From: CAYNNP01 sp964398215
GTDB taxonomy: Bacteria > Planctomycetota > Planctomycetia > Pirellulales > Pirellulaceae
Length of the DNA: 22,432 nt
Assembly (NCBI GenBank): GCA_964398215.1
Contig: CAYNNP010000096.1
Location: forward strand, 1 to 22,432
Reading direction: 5' to 3'
The notes under the pieces are model-generated. The model was not told where the DNA came from, did not search any database, and saw only the letters and a list, made by a program, of their open reading frames with translations. Shown here piece by piece: positions 8,017 to 14,807 of this stretch. Within the stretch, counting starts at the first letter, position 1. Every line of letters starts with the position of its first letter. Both the position numbers and the translations under genes were made by a program.

Positions 8017-8409
8017 CTACAGGCCTGCATCCGTAGCGGGCAGTTCATTATTCTTGATTTTGTCACCGAACTTCTTCCCGTCTTTGCTTTTCGCTTCCGC
8101 GGCCTTCTTGAAGCCTTCTAGAATCTTCTTCTTCGCTTCTTCGGGATTCGCTTTGACGTAGTCTTTTGGAAAGTCTTTCGCTTTCAAGAATTTGTGGACC
8201 GCATTGCCATACTCATTGCGGACCTTCTTTTTGTCCTGACCCTTGGTGTGGCAAACATAGCAACCAGCCTTGCGTCCCTTCTTCATGAAGTCAGCATCTG
8301 TGTCCTTGTTTAGGTAGTGGTTTTTCCACTGTTTCCCAAACTCGCTAATCGCCAATGCAGGTGAAGCCAAAAAGAGAAAGCAACCGAAAATGACAGCCAA
8401 TCGTTTCAT
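8017..8409 (-). CDS. Small secreted monohaem c-type cytochrome-like protein
   Basis: 130 aa. The signal peptide (residues 1-20, ending SPALA) is followed by one CxxCH haem-attachment motif, C50-Y-V-C53-H54, in an unusually lysine-rich protein (many KK pairs from 44 to the end). Export followed by CxxCH supports covalent haem attachment outside the membrane. The distal haem ligand cannot be assigned with certainty; no Met occurs after the haem site, so a His, Lys or five-coordinate haem would be needed. The ATG is preceded by GGAG nine bases upstream. Its terminator is at 7957-7990. The strong positive charge suggests binding to an acidic partner or surface. The partner is unknown, and this is not a recognised electron-transport subunit. 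Confidence 0.82.
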   Translation of the reverse strand: MKRLAVIFGCFLFLASPALAISEFGKQWKNHYLNKDTDADFMKKGRKAGCYVCHTKGQDKKKVRNEYGNAVHKFLKAKDFPKDYVKANPEEAKKKILEGFKKAAEAKSKDGKKFGDKIKNNELPATDAGL

Positions 8410-8542
8410 ACAAAAATCTCCGAAGGTCTCTGGTCGAACCGGAATGGTTCAGTTCACTGTGTGTGGATCGTATTTGGTGCCCCTGTAGCCGTACAATTAA
8501 GGTCAACTTGGGGCGAAAAGTCAAATTCTAGCTGTGTTTATC

Positions 8543-8556
8543 GGCGTTTTAACGCC
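8543..8556. repeat. Short palindrome beyond the kinase gene
   Basis: GGCGTTTTAACGCC is a perfect 14-base palindrome six bases past the kinase stop codon on the minus strand. It could form a small hairpin that ends the kinase transcript, but no T-run follows. A weak structural signal only. Confidence 0.3.
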
Positions 8557-8561
8557 AAAAC

Positions 8562-11255
8562 TCAGTTTTCAGTAATTGTCGAACCCGATTTTGTGGCTTC
8601 ATTAGCCGGAATTGATGGCAAAGACTCTGCGTCAAATCCGCTGATCACGGTTCCATATTGACTGTATTGGTCAGCCGTCAGTCCGTTCCTCGCTCCCCGA
8701 TTCTCGTGTTCTTGCTCCCAATCGGCTCTCCAACGCGTCGATTTTTCCATGAACCAATCTGGGGTCAGACGACAAATATCCTGAACGCTGACTGTTTCGA
8801 TCGCAGCATTTTGGTTGATGATTTTCAAAATCACATCTGACTCTTCCGTGATGTCGTACACGTTTCCTTCGCCTCGAAGACTCACCAACTGCTCGATCGT
8901 ATTGTCACCGCTTGTACCGGCGATCTCTACATGCGTCGCATCACGGTTGCTGAGAAAGACGCAGCTACGCGCTTCACGATCAATTCTTAATGGATAAGTC
9001 CCGCGTGACTCTAAACGCATCGACACCAAACCAAGCGGCGCGTCAGCCGTCACGCGTGTCAACGCAAGCTGGATTGGCGCTACAGTCAACTCGGGTTGAA
9101 CTTGCGCGCCGCGAGTTTCTAGTAGATGGCCAATCACAGCGAGAAGTCCATTCTCCCATTGCAGCTGTAACTGTGTTGCGTAGTCCATCTTGATCATCGA
9201 GATTTCACCTCGGATGACCACATTGTTAAGTTCCAGTGCGACGAGCGGTAGCTGTTCAAACGGCAATGCTTCGGTCGATTGGTTCTCTGTCTTGACGTTG
9301 AAAGCGTAAACATCATCACCCTTGTTTGGATTGACAATGGTCACCGAGCAGTCCGTTAGACGCACCAGTTTGTTGGCTGACAAACCCACAAGTGCTCCAC
9401 CGCTGAACCCCGTCTGAGGAACATTCCAAACTAGGTGGCAGTCATCGATCTCGATGCGGTTGGAGCCCACCGCCAACATCTCCTGGGACGATTGCCGAGT
9501 TCGGCTGGTATCACTGAACCGAATCACACTGCCGCCAGGCACTGACGACCGGATCAACAAACCATCACTCTTGATTGTGATTGGCCCAGTTTCGATCATT
9601 GGCGCCTTGATTTCTATCTTGCCAACACCGAACAGCTGCGCTTCGTCGACTGCTTCGGCTAGTGTTCGCGATTGAAGAATCCCGTCTCTAAATCTTTGCC
9701 GTGGATCTGGCAAAAGGTCAGAACTTTCGTCGACTCCAAGCACTTGAATTTCTCGCGGCCTGATCAGATCATTCGGTTCGACGTCCAACGGAGGCGAATC
9801 AGCAAAGGTTGGCGGTTTGATCGATGGTGAAACAGAAACCGTGTCTGGTTCCAATTTTGATCCTTCCAGTTCATCAGGAATTCGGACATCGGAAAACGTT
9901 GGCGGACTGGACGCCGATTCCTTGGTCAATCCAGCCTCCGGCGTTTTGCTGACTGCCGCAGACGTCTCGCCGGGCTCGTCCTGGCTTTCCGGCAAGACGG
10001 GCTGGTTTGCCATAACCGGTTCTGGTTGGCTGGCAAAATCCGAAGGCGTTAAATCGAACCGAGAGGGCGCCGTGAGCTTTAGCCAACCGCCAGCCACCAA
10101 CAGAACGGCTCCAGCAGCAAGCCAGGGCGCGTAGCGACGCAAAAGTGGCATCACCGGATTGACGCTTGGCGCCGCTCCAGCGCTTACACCTTGCGCTCGC
10201 CGGAGTCCTTCGTCAAAGGCCAGCCCGCGCAAATCAACAACCAGCTCTTTGCCTGTCTGGTATCGGTCCTGCGGGTCTTTCGACAACATCTTTTGGATGA
10301 CTTGAGAAAGACCATGGCTGATTGATGGCCGCAGACTTCGCGCATCCGGCGGCGGCGAACTGCTATGGCTCATCAACTTTTGAATCATCGTTCCGCCTGG
10401 ATAAGGCGGGCTGCCGGTGAGCATGAAGTACAGCGTGCATCCCAGCGAGTAAATGTCGCTGCGCACGTCTGCGTTGCGAGGGTCAGCGGCTTGTTCGGGC
10501 GAGATGTAGTCGAATGTCCCGAGCGTCACACCACTGGCAGTCATGTCATCGGTCACGTCCAGGCTTTCCGACCTAGCAAGCCCCATGTCAACAAGCTTGA
10601 TATTGTTGTCGTCGGTCACCAAAACATTCGATGGCTTGATGTCTCGGTGAACGATGCCTCGGCTAGCGGCATGCTGGATCGCTGATGCTAACTCACAGGT
10701 ATAGAAAACGGCGTCGTCAACATGCATCACTCCAGCGCTGGAGACTAAGTCGCGGAGGTTCGTTCCTCGGATGTATTCAAAGACGATGTAGTGCCAGTCG
10801 CCATGATGACCAACACCATAGACACTCGCAATCCGTGGGTGATCCAGTTTCGCAGCGCTTTGAGCTTCGTTTTTAAATCGACGCTGCAAGTCCACGTCGT
10901 CGCTGACAAACGGAATGACCTTGATCGCAACGGTTCGGTCCAGCTGATCATCATGGGCGCGAAAGACAGCTCCCATACCGCCACCACCAATCATTTCCTC
11001 CAGGCGAAAGTGATCGAGGTTTCTTCCGAGCAGAATTTTGGTGACTGCTGCCGGAGTCCGCCCCGGAGATCTGGGGGGTGTTTGGGGAACAGGTTTTGGC
11101 GCGCGGATGACTGTCTTGGCGTTTTCAATCTTCTTCGGATCAGCGTCGACACTTGGCTTCTGAGTCGATGCAGAACCATCGCTTTGTGGCGCAGGAGTAT
11201 CCCTTGAACGAAAAATCGTTGAAGCATCGGGTGTGATAGGATCTTCGCTATCCAT
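8562..11255 (-). CDS. Transmembrane serine/threonine protein kinase with C-terminal beta-helix-like domain
   Basis: 897 aa from the ATG at 11255; a TTG at 11294 would add 13 residues. After a Pro/Ser-rich leader, a complete Hanks-type kinase domain spans about 83-345: GGGGMG glycine loop (90-95), VAIKV with K112, HRDIKPSN (203-210), DMG at 223-225 in place of DFG, SPEQ (252-255) for APE, and SDIYSLG. One membrane helix lies near 375-393. The extracytoplasmic half starts with an acidic Pro-rich linker (about 400-510) and continues as short strands rich in N, D and V (IEIKAPMIETGPITIKSDGL and similar), resembling a right-handed parallel beta-helix; that fold call is inferred from repeat-like spacing. 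It presumably senses an external ligand or wall component. Transcribed divergently from the selenoprotein gene. Confidence 0.93.
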   Translation of the reverse strand: MDSEDPITPDASTIFRSRDTPAPQSDGSASTQKPSVDADPKKIENAKTVIRAPKPVPQTPPRSPGRTPAAVTKILLGRNLDHFRLEEMIGGGGMGAVFRAHDDQLDRTVAIKVIPFVSDDVDLQRRFKNEAQSAAKLDHPRIASVYGVGHHGDWHYIVFEYIRGTNLRDLVSSAGVMHVDDAVFYTCELASAIQHAASRGIVHRDIKPSNVLVTDDNNIKLVDMGLARSESLDVTDDMTASGVTLGTFDYISPEQAADPRNADVRSDIYSLGCTLYFMLTGSPPYPGGTMIQKLMSHSSSPPPDARSLRPSISHGLSQVIQKMLSKDPQDRYQTGKELVVDLRGLAFDEGLRRAQGVSAGAAPSVNPVMPLLRRYAPWLAAGAVLLVAGGWLKLTAPSRFDLTPSDFASQPEPVMANQPVLPESQDEPGETSAAVSKTPEAGLTKESASSPPTFSDVRIPDELEGSKLEPDTVSVSPSIKPPTFADSPPLDVEPNDLIRPREIQVLGVDESSDLLPDPRQRFRDGILQSRTLAEAVDEAQLFGVGKIEIKAPMIETGPITIKSDGLLIRSSVPGGSVIRFSDTSRTRQSSQEMLAVGSNRIEIDDCHLVWNVPQTGFSGGALVGLSANKLVRLTDCSVTIVNPNKGDDVYAFNVKTENQSTEALPFEQLPLVALELNNVVIRGEISMIKMDYATQLQLQWENGLLAVIGHLLETRGAQVQPELTVAPIQLALTRVTADAPLGLVSMRLESRGTYPLRIDREARSCVFLSNRDATHVEIAGTSGDNTIEQLVSLRGEGNVYDITEESDVILKIINQNAAIETVSVQDICRLTPDWFMEKSTRWRADWEQEHENRGARNGLTADQYSQYGTVISGFDAESLPSIPANEATKSGSTITEN

Positions 11256-11537
11256 CGACCCATCGCAAAAAAGAAGAAGAGAAAGGGCCGACAACTGTAC
11301 CGGCCCAAAACATCATAGTTTCGTTGGATTTTCCGGTCAACGAAACGCTAGTCTGGTCGTCGTGCCCCAATTCGGCTCTCAAGTGCTTGATAGCGAGGAA
11401 TATTCGGGTATTTCTGCCCAAATCACCGCGATCATACGCAGATATCCGACCCAGGCTGCCAAAACGAACCAAAACGAACAATACCCAAGCTTGCCTTCGG
11501 TGATAGAATGTAGCTGTCAACGTCATTTATTTTCACT

Positions 11538-11541
11538 GGAG
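11538..11541 (+). promoter_or_regulatory. Shine-Dalgarno site of the selenoprotein gene
   Basis: GGAG ends five bases before the ATG at 11547, a near-ideal spacing in a genome where many starts here lack such a site. It supports active translation from this ATG. Confidence 0.75.
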
Positions 11542-11546
11542 AAACC

Positions 11547-11924
11547 ATGAAACAGCGACTCAGTTTGCTGCTTCCCATTGCGCTAGTTGCGTTAATCGGA
11601 TGCACATCCGACACCAAGCCCAAGCCATCGGGCGACGATATGGTGTCAAATTCAACAACAACTGCTACGACTCCCGAAACTACGACAAACGATGCAGATG
11701 CTGCAACAACGTTAGTCTCCCTCAAAGTGCCAAACATGCACTGAAGTAGCTGTGCCGCCTCGGTCCGAGGCGATTTGACCAAAATTCCATCCGTTTCTGA
11801 TATCGAAACCGACGTATCTTCGAGAGTTGCATCGTTCAAGATTTCTCCTGACGTTGACTACGAAGCCTTACTGGCGAAATATGCGACGAGCAACGAACAC
11901 TTAGCTGACTACACGATTCAGTAA
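11547..11924 (+). CDS. Selenocysteine-containing heavy-metal-associated (HMA) domain lipoprotein
   Basis: 125 residues when TGA at 11742-11744 is read as selenocysteine (residue 66); the final stop is TAA at 11922. Residues 1-19 form a lipoprotein signal peptide with lipobox LIGC (Cys19). A Ser/Thr-rich spacer follows to about 54. Residues 55-125 are an HMA fold: strand VSLKVPNMH, then U66-S-S-C69 in place of the metal-binding CxxC, helix AASVRGDLTKIPSV, strands DIETDVSS and RVASFKIS, helix DYEALLAKY and a final strand. The part after the TGA continues in the same frame and completes the domain. A hairpin at 11756-11772 fits a bacterial SECIS element; GGAG precedes and a terminator follows. 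The likely role is extracytoplasmic metal binding (Hg, Cu, Cd) or redox at a U/C pair. The alternative is a nonsense-mutated Cys codon in a pseudogene; the hairpin argues against that. Confidence 0.86.
11742..11744 (+). other. In-frame UGA predicted to encode selenocysteine
   Basis: The TGA falls exactly at the first Cys position of the HMA motif M-x-C-x-x-C (here M64-H65-U66-S67-S68-C69). Sec replacing a redox or metal-binding Cys in a CxxC motif is the standard pattern of bacterial selenoproteins (UxxC). The reading frame is open for 59 further codons. Confidence 0.83.
11756..11772 (+). promoter_or_regulatory. Candidate bacterial SECIS hairpin
   Basis: CGCCTCG and CGAGGCG form a perfect 7-bp stem with apex GUC (GGUCC if the closing pair opens). 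The stem begins 11 bases after the TGA. Counting U of UGA as 1, the apical G-U is at 22-23, within a base of the loop G23-U24 of E. coli fdhF, whose apex also reads GGUC. It lies inside the coding frame, as bacterial SECIS elements do, where SelB binds the loop. Confidence 0.78.
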
Positions 11925-11948
11925 CGCAGTATTGCGATATTAAAATTC

Positions 11949-11985
11949 AAACGCCTGCAAGCACTTAGCCTGCAGGCGTTTTTTT
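11949..11985 (+). terminator. Intrinsic terminator of the selenoprotein gene
   Basis: AACGCCTGCA (11950-11959) and TGCAGGCGTT (11971-11980) form a 10-bp stem with an 11-base loop followed by seven T (11979-11985). It lies 25 bases after the read-through TAA, not just after the TGA, which fits a transcription unit that includes the downstream half. It may also help to end the convergent VWA transcript. Confidence 0.9.
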
Positions 11986-12014
11986 GTTCGAATCGGTTTC
12001 AGTTCCAGCTGAGC

Positions 12015-13214
12015 CTACTCAGCTGAGTACGTGATGCCTTTTCGTGATGCTTGCTTGCGTATCATGTTCCTGACCTGCAAATCGAATCCTTCAACTTCGC
12101 CAGCTTTGGCTTGCTTTGCCTTTTCGGTGGAGATGAACTTGGCGCGTTTTTTTACTAACTGATCAAGAGTAGCCTGAGTCTTTCGGCGCGCTTCGATGCG
12201 AGCATTGATTTCTGCTTCGCGTTCTGCTGGCTTTATTTTGCGAAGATCTGCAGGCAACTTTTCTTCATCAATATCAGCAAGTTCGATTTTCCCGTCCATG
12301 ATCATTGAAACCAAGTCGTCGACACCGCTCACGACACTAAATGCGCTTTGACCTCCAAAGCCGGCGCCACCACCACGTTGCGAAGCGACAACTCGGTTTT
12401 TTGAAAAGTACGCGGCGCGATCGGCAACCGCTTCTGAGTTCGCAGCCATCTGCGCTTTCATCTTTCCTTCCACAGCTTTTTGTTGACTCGTTGGACAACC
12501 ATACAGACACACGGTTTTGTTCAAAGCTCCATTTAGTTTTGCGATCTCTTTGTCAAATGGAGTGTGGATTTGCCTTGTCCCACCACTTTGCAAAATCGCC
12601 GCGTACTGCCCTTCACTGGAGTGAGCGATCTTCTTCCACACAACGTCTGTTCCCACATGGTTTCCGCACTGAATCGTGTTGATGATCAGGTCATGCTTGA
12701 GTCCCAATTCACAAATCTGTGGATACTGAATTTCGTCATAGTCCATGTGTGGTGGTGCATCGCCAACCAGAAAGATCAGCTTCAGCACCTTTCGATCCAT
12801 TGACCAATCCATGACCGAAACGGCTTCATGCAATGCTTGGTTGACCGATTCGGGTGCGTCTCCACCGCCATTGGCCGAAAGCTCCAGCAGTTTTGTATGA
12901 ATGTGGTCGATATCGTCAGTCATTCGAAACCGCTGGGTCACATAAGCGTCACCTTTGTCCCGGTACGCGATCAATCCGAATTTGATGTCGGGGGTGACTT
13001 CGGCTTCCAGCATCTCGTTCGCGATCGACCAGATTTTATCTTTCGCACCTTGAATCAGGCCGCTCATTGAACCGGTTGTATCCAGCACAAAACAAACTTC
13101 GATCTTTGGAACCAGCTTTTTCTTTCTACCCTTCTTGCTTGGCTCGGCAGCAGATGCGGCGGCCCCAATCAAGAGAGAAAACAACACTGCAAAACTGAAA
13201 ACACGCTGAACCAT
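12015..13214 (-). CDS. Secreted von Willebrand factor type A domain protein
   Basis: 399 aa from the ATG at 13214; a longer frame reaching 13355 would put 47 residues before a clear signal peptide (MVQRVFSFAV..AAASAAE). The chosen start has AAGGAA about nine bases upstream. After a KKGRKKK stretch comes a VWA domain (about 38-230) with MIDAS motif D45-T-T-G-S49, the GGGDAPE loop near 117 and VGDAPPH at 150-156, so it probably binds a divalent metal and a protein ligand. The C-terminal third is charged and helical (many E, K, R; partly coiled-coil-like) with no membrane anchor. It is probably periplasmic or exported, with unknown partner. It is convergent with the selenoprotein gene. Confidence 0.88.
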   Translation of the reverse strand: MVQRVFSFAVLFSLLIGAAASAAEPSKKGRKKKLVPKIEVCFVLDTTGSMSGLIQGAKDKIWSIANEMLEAEVTPDIKFGLIAYRDKGDAYVTQRFRMTDDIDHIHTKLLELSANGGGDAPESVNQALHEAVSVMDWSMDRKVLKLIFLVGDAPPHMDYDEIQYPQICELGLKHDLIINTIQCGNHVGTDVVWKKIAHSSEGQYAAILQSGGTRQIHTPFDKEIAKLNGALNKTVCLYGCPTSQQKAVEGKMKAQMAANSEAVADRAAYFSKNRVVASQRGGGAGFGGQSAFSVVSGVDDLVSMIMDGKIELADIDEEKLPADLRKIKPAEREAEINARIEARRKTQATLDQLVKKRAKFISTEKAKQAKAGEVEGFDLQVRNMIRKQASRKGITYSAE

Positions 13215-13373
13215 CTGACAATTCCTTTTAAAATTGGTGTGAACACAGATACGACGATCCCGACACGAATTTATTAGGAAGTGTCTTGCCGTCGCATGCC
13301 TATTGTTCGCAGCGAGTTCTTTTTGAATTGTCAGAGAAGCGCAAAAACGATGCAAGCAAATCCTGATTTGTCA

Positions 13374-13658
13374 TCATTTACCAGCAGGACCCCGGTTCAT
13401 CGCCCGTTTCATTTTCAGGAATCCCACCCAAAAAATTACATTTGCGGCTCCAAACATCAGCATCGAAACCGCCAACGCCCCGCGATTGACCTTCGCTTCA
13501 TCATCCGGAGCCGCAATTTCTTCACCGCCCGCCCCAACAGCAAAGAACATCAGGCCAATCGCGGCCATCAACAAAACACCAGCACTCAAGCTGACCATTA
13601 GCCCGATTTGCATTTGCCGATTCGATGTAAGGCTCGGCTGGTCAGTTCGCTTTGGCAC
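13374..13658 (-). CDS. Small membrane protein with two transmembrane helices
   Basis: 94 aa. Two hydrophobic helices (about 19-42 and 63-83) flank a short acidic loop (GGEEIAAPDDEAK), and the C-terminus is basic (KMKRAMNRG). No known family was recognised. The GTG start is supported by AGGAG nine bases upstream; that site overlaps the rsgA stop codon (TAGGAG), so the gene is very likely the third member of an ftsH-rsgA operon. Its role is unknown; co-expression with FtsH would be consistent with a membrane-quality-control accessory or substrate, but that is speculation. Confidence 0.78.
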   Translation of the reverse strand: MPKRTDQPSLTSNRQMQIGLMVSLSAGVLLMAAIGLMFFAVGAGGEEIAAPDDEAKVNRGALAVSMLMFGAANVIFWVGFLKMKRAMNRGPAGK

Positions 13659-13670
13659 TCTGGTATTCTC

Positions 13671-14807
13671 CTATCCGTTTGGCGAATTCAAAAGCAGATC
13701 ATCTTCTAAAAGTCCACAATATGAATCGTAGCGTCTCGCGTCGATTCGATTGTCGGCGACAGCGTCTTTTACCGCGCACTCCTGCTCGCTCAAGTGCAAA
13801 CAATTCGGATAGCGACATGCGCTGACATAAGGACGAAAATCTGGCATCAAACCAGCGACTTCCTCCGGTGAAATGTCCCACAACTGAAATTGACGAATCC
13901 CAGGAGTATCAAATACCGCGCCGCCACACTGCAGCGGAATCAGTCGCGATGCCGTTGTGGTGTGTCGCCCCTTGTCGTTGTCCTTGCTAACTTCCGATAC
14001 GGCAAGCCCCAGGCCTGGCTGAACGGCATTAAGCAAACTGCTCTTTCCAACTCCACTTTGCCCAGCCAATGCGGTTTGCTTTCCAGCCAGCAATGCCCGC
14101 AAATATCGAATGTTCATGCCAGATTCGGCCGATGTCATCAACACGCGATATCCAAGATTCGCGAATGCTCCTACCATCGGCTGAAGCGGCCCAGGGTCAA
14201 CAAGGTCGACTTTGTTAATCACGACGATCGGCCGAACCTCGCACTGTTCAGCAGTCAGTAAGAACCGATCAATCAACGCTGGTTTGAGCGTCGGTTTTGC
14301 GGCGCTGGTAATGATCAGCAAGTAGTCAATGTTTGCAACCAAGACGTGCTGTTGTCCACGGCTGGTTCGGCAAATGATCCCGTGTCTCGGTTCAACATGA
14401 TGAATCATGCCATCAACCGTCGATTCAGCACGAAACAATACACGGTCGCCAGCGACAACAACATTGCGTTGTTCGATACTAAGCGACTTCAGCACTTGCC
14501 GAATCGCACACTCGTAGACTTGCCCATCGTCAGCAAGCACTCGGCTCTTCAATCCATGGACGCTCAGTACCCGGCCAGGAATCAGAGTCTCTGTGCCGTC
14601 GTTTGATGATGGGCTACCGTCAGAATCAACGACCGTTCGCTTACGAGTCAATTCACCCTTGCCGCTCAATCGCTCGGCCTGAACAGCGTCTTCCAGCTTT
14701 TCCTGATCACCCGTATTGTACTCGCGTGTCAGGTCGCCTTGTCGAACACGCCCTTGGTACTTCTTGCGAAAATCGGCGCGTTGATGCTGACGCTTTTTCT
14801 TGGCCAT
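13671..14807 (-). CDS. rsgA: Ribosome small-subunit-dependent GTPase A
   Basis: 378 aa; a circularly permuted GTPase that acts late in 30S subunit maturation. An OB-fold (about 76-145) is followed by the G domain in permuted order: G4 NKVD (198-201), G1 GQSGVGKS (249-256), the G2 region with GRHTTT (280-285) and G3 DTPG (300-303). The C-terminal zinc knuckle has C331, C336, H338 and C344. The first 75 residues are a basic, low-complexity extension (MAKKKRQHQRADFRKKYQGR and on), longer than in most RsgA proteins, possibly for rRNA contact. The ATG overlaps the ftsH stop by one base (TAATG), indicating coupling. Confidence 0.96.
   Translation of the reverse strand: MAKKKRQHQRADFRKKYQGRVRQGDLTREYNTGDQEKLEDAVQAERLSGKGELTRKRTVVDSDGSPSSNDGTETLIPGRVLSVHGLKSRVLADDGQVYECAIRQVLKSLSIEQRNVVVAGDRVLFRAESTVDGMIHHVEPRHGIICRTSRGQQHVLVANIDYLLIITSAAKPTLKPALIDRFLLTAEQCEVRPIVVINKVDLVDPGPLQPMVGAFANLGYRVLMTSAESGMNIRYLRALLAGKQTALAGQSGVGKSSLLNAVQPGLGLAVSEVSKDNDKGRHTTTASRLIPLQCGGAVFDTPGIRQFQLWDISPEEVAGLMPDFRPYVSACRYPNCLHLSEQECAVKDAVADNRIDARRYDSYCGLLEDDLLLNSPNG

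Noticed and set aside
8543..8556. Palindrome as a strong intrinsic terminator for the kinase gene
   Set aside because: No T-run follows on the minus strand; kept only as a short repeat.
11742..11744. TGA as a nonsense mutation making a pseudogene
   Set aside because: The position is precisely a CxxC Cys, the rest of the frame is intact, a SECIS-like hairpin is correctly spaced and the terminator lies after the second stop. It remains the main alternative.
11432..11839. 135-codon minus-strand frame opposite the selenoprotein
   Set aside because: Antisense to the lipoprotein signal and HMA sequence, with no domain, signal peptide or ribosome binding site.
13215..13355. 47-codon upstream extension of the VWA protein
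   Set aside because: The ATG at 13214 has AAGGAA upstream and begins a signal peptide.
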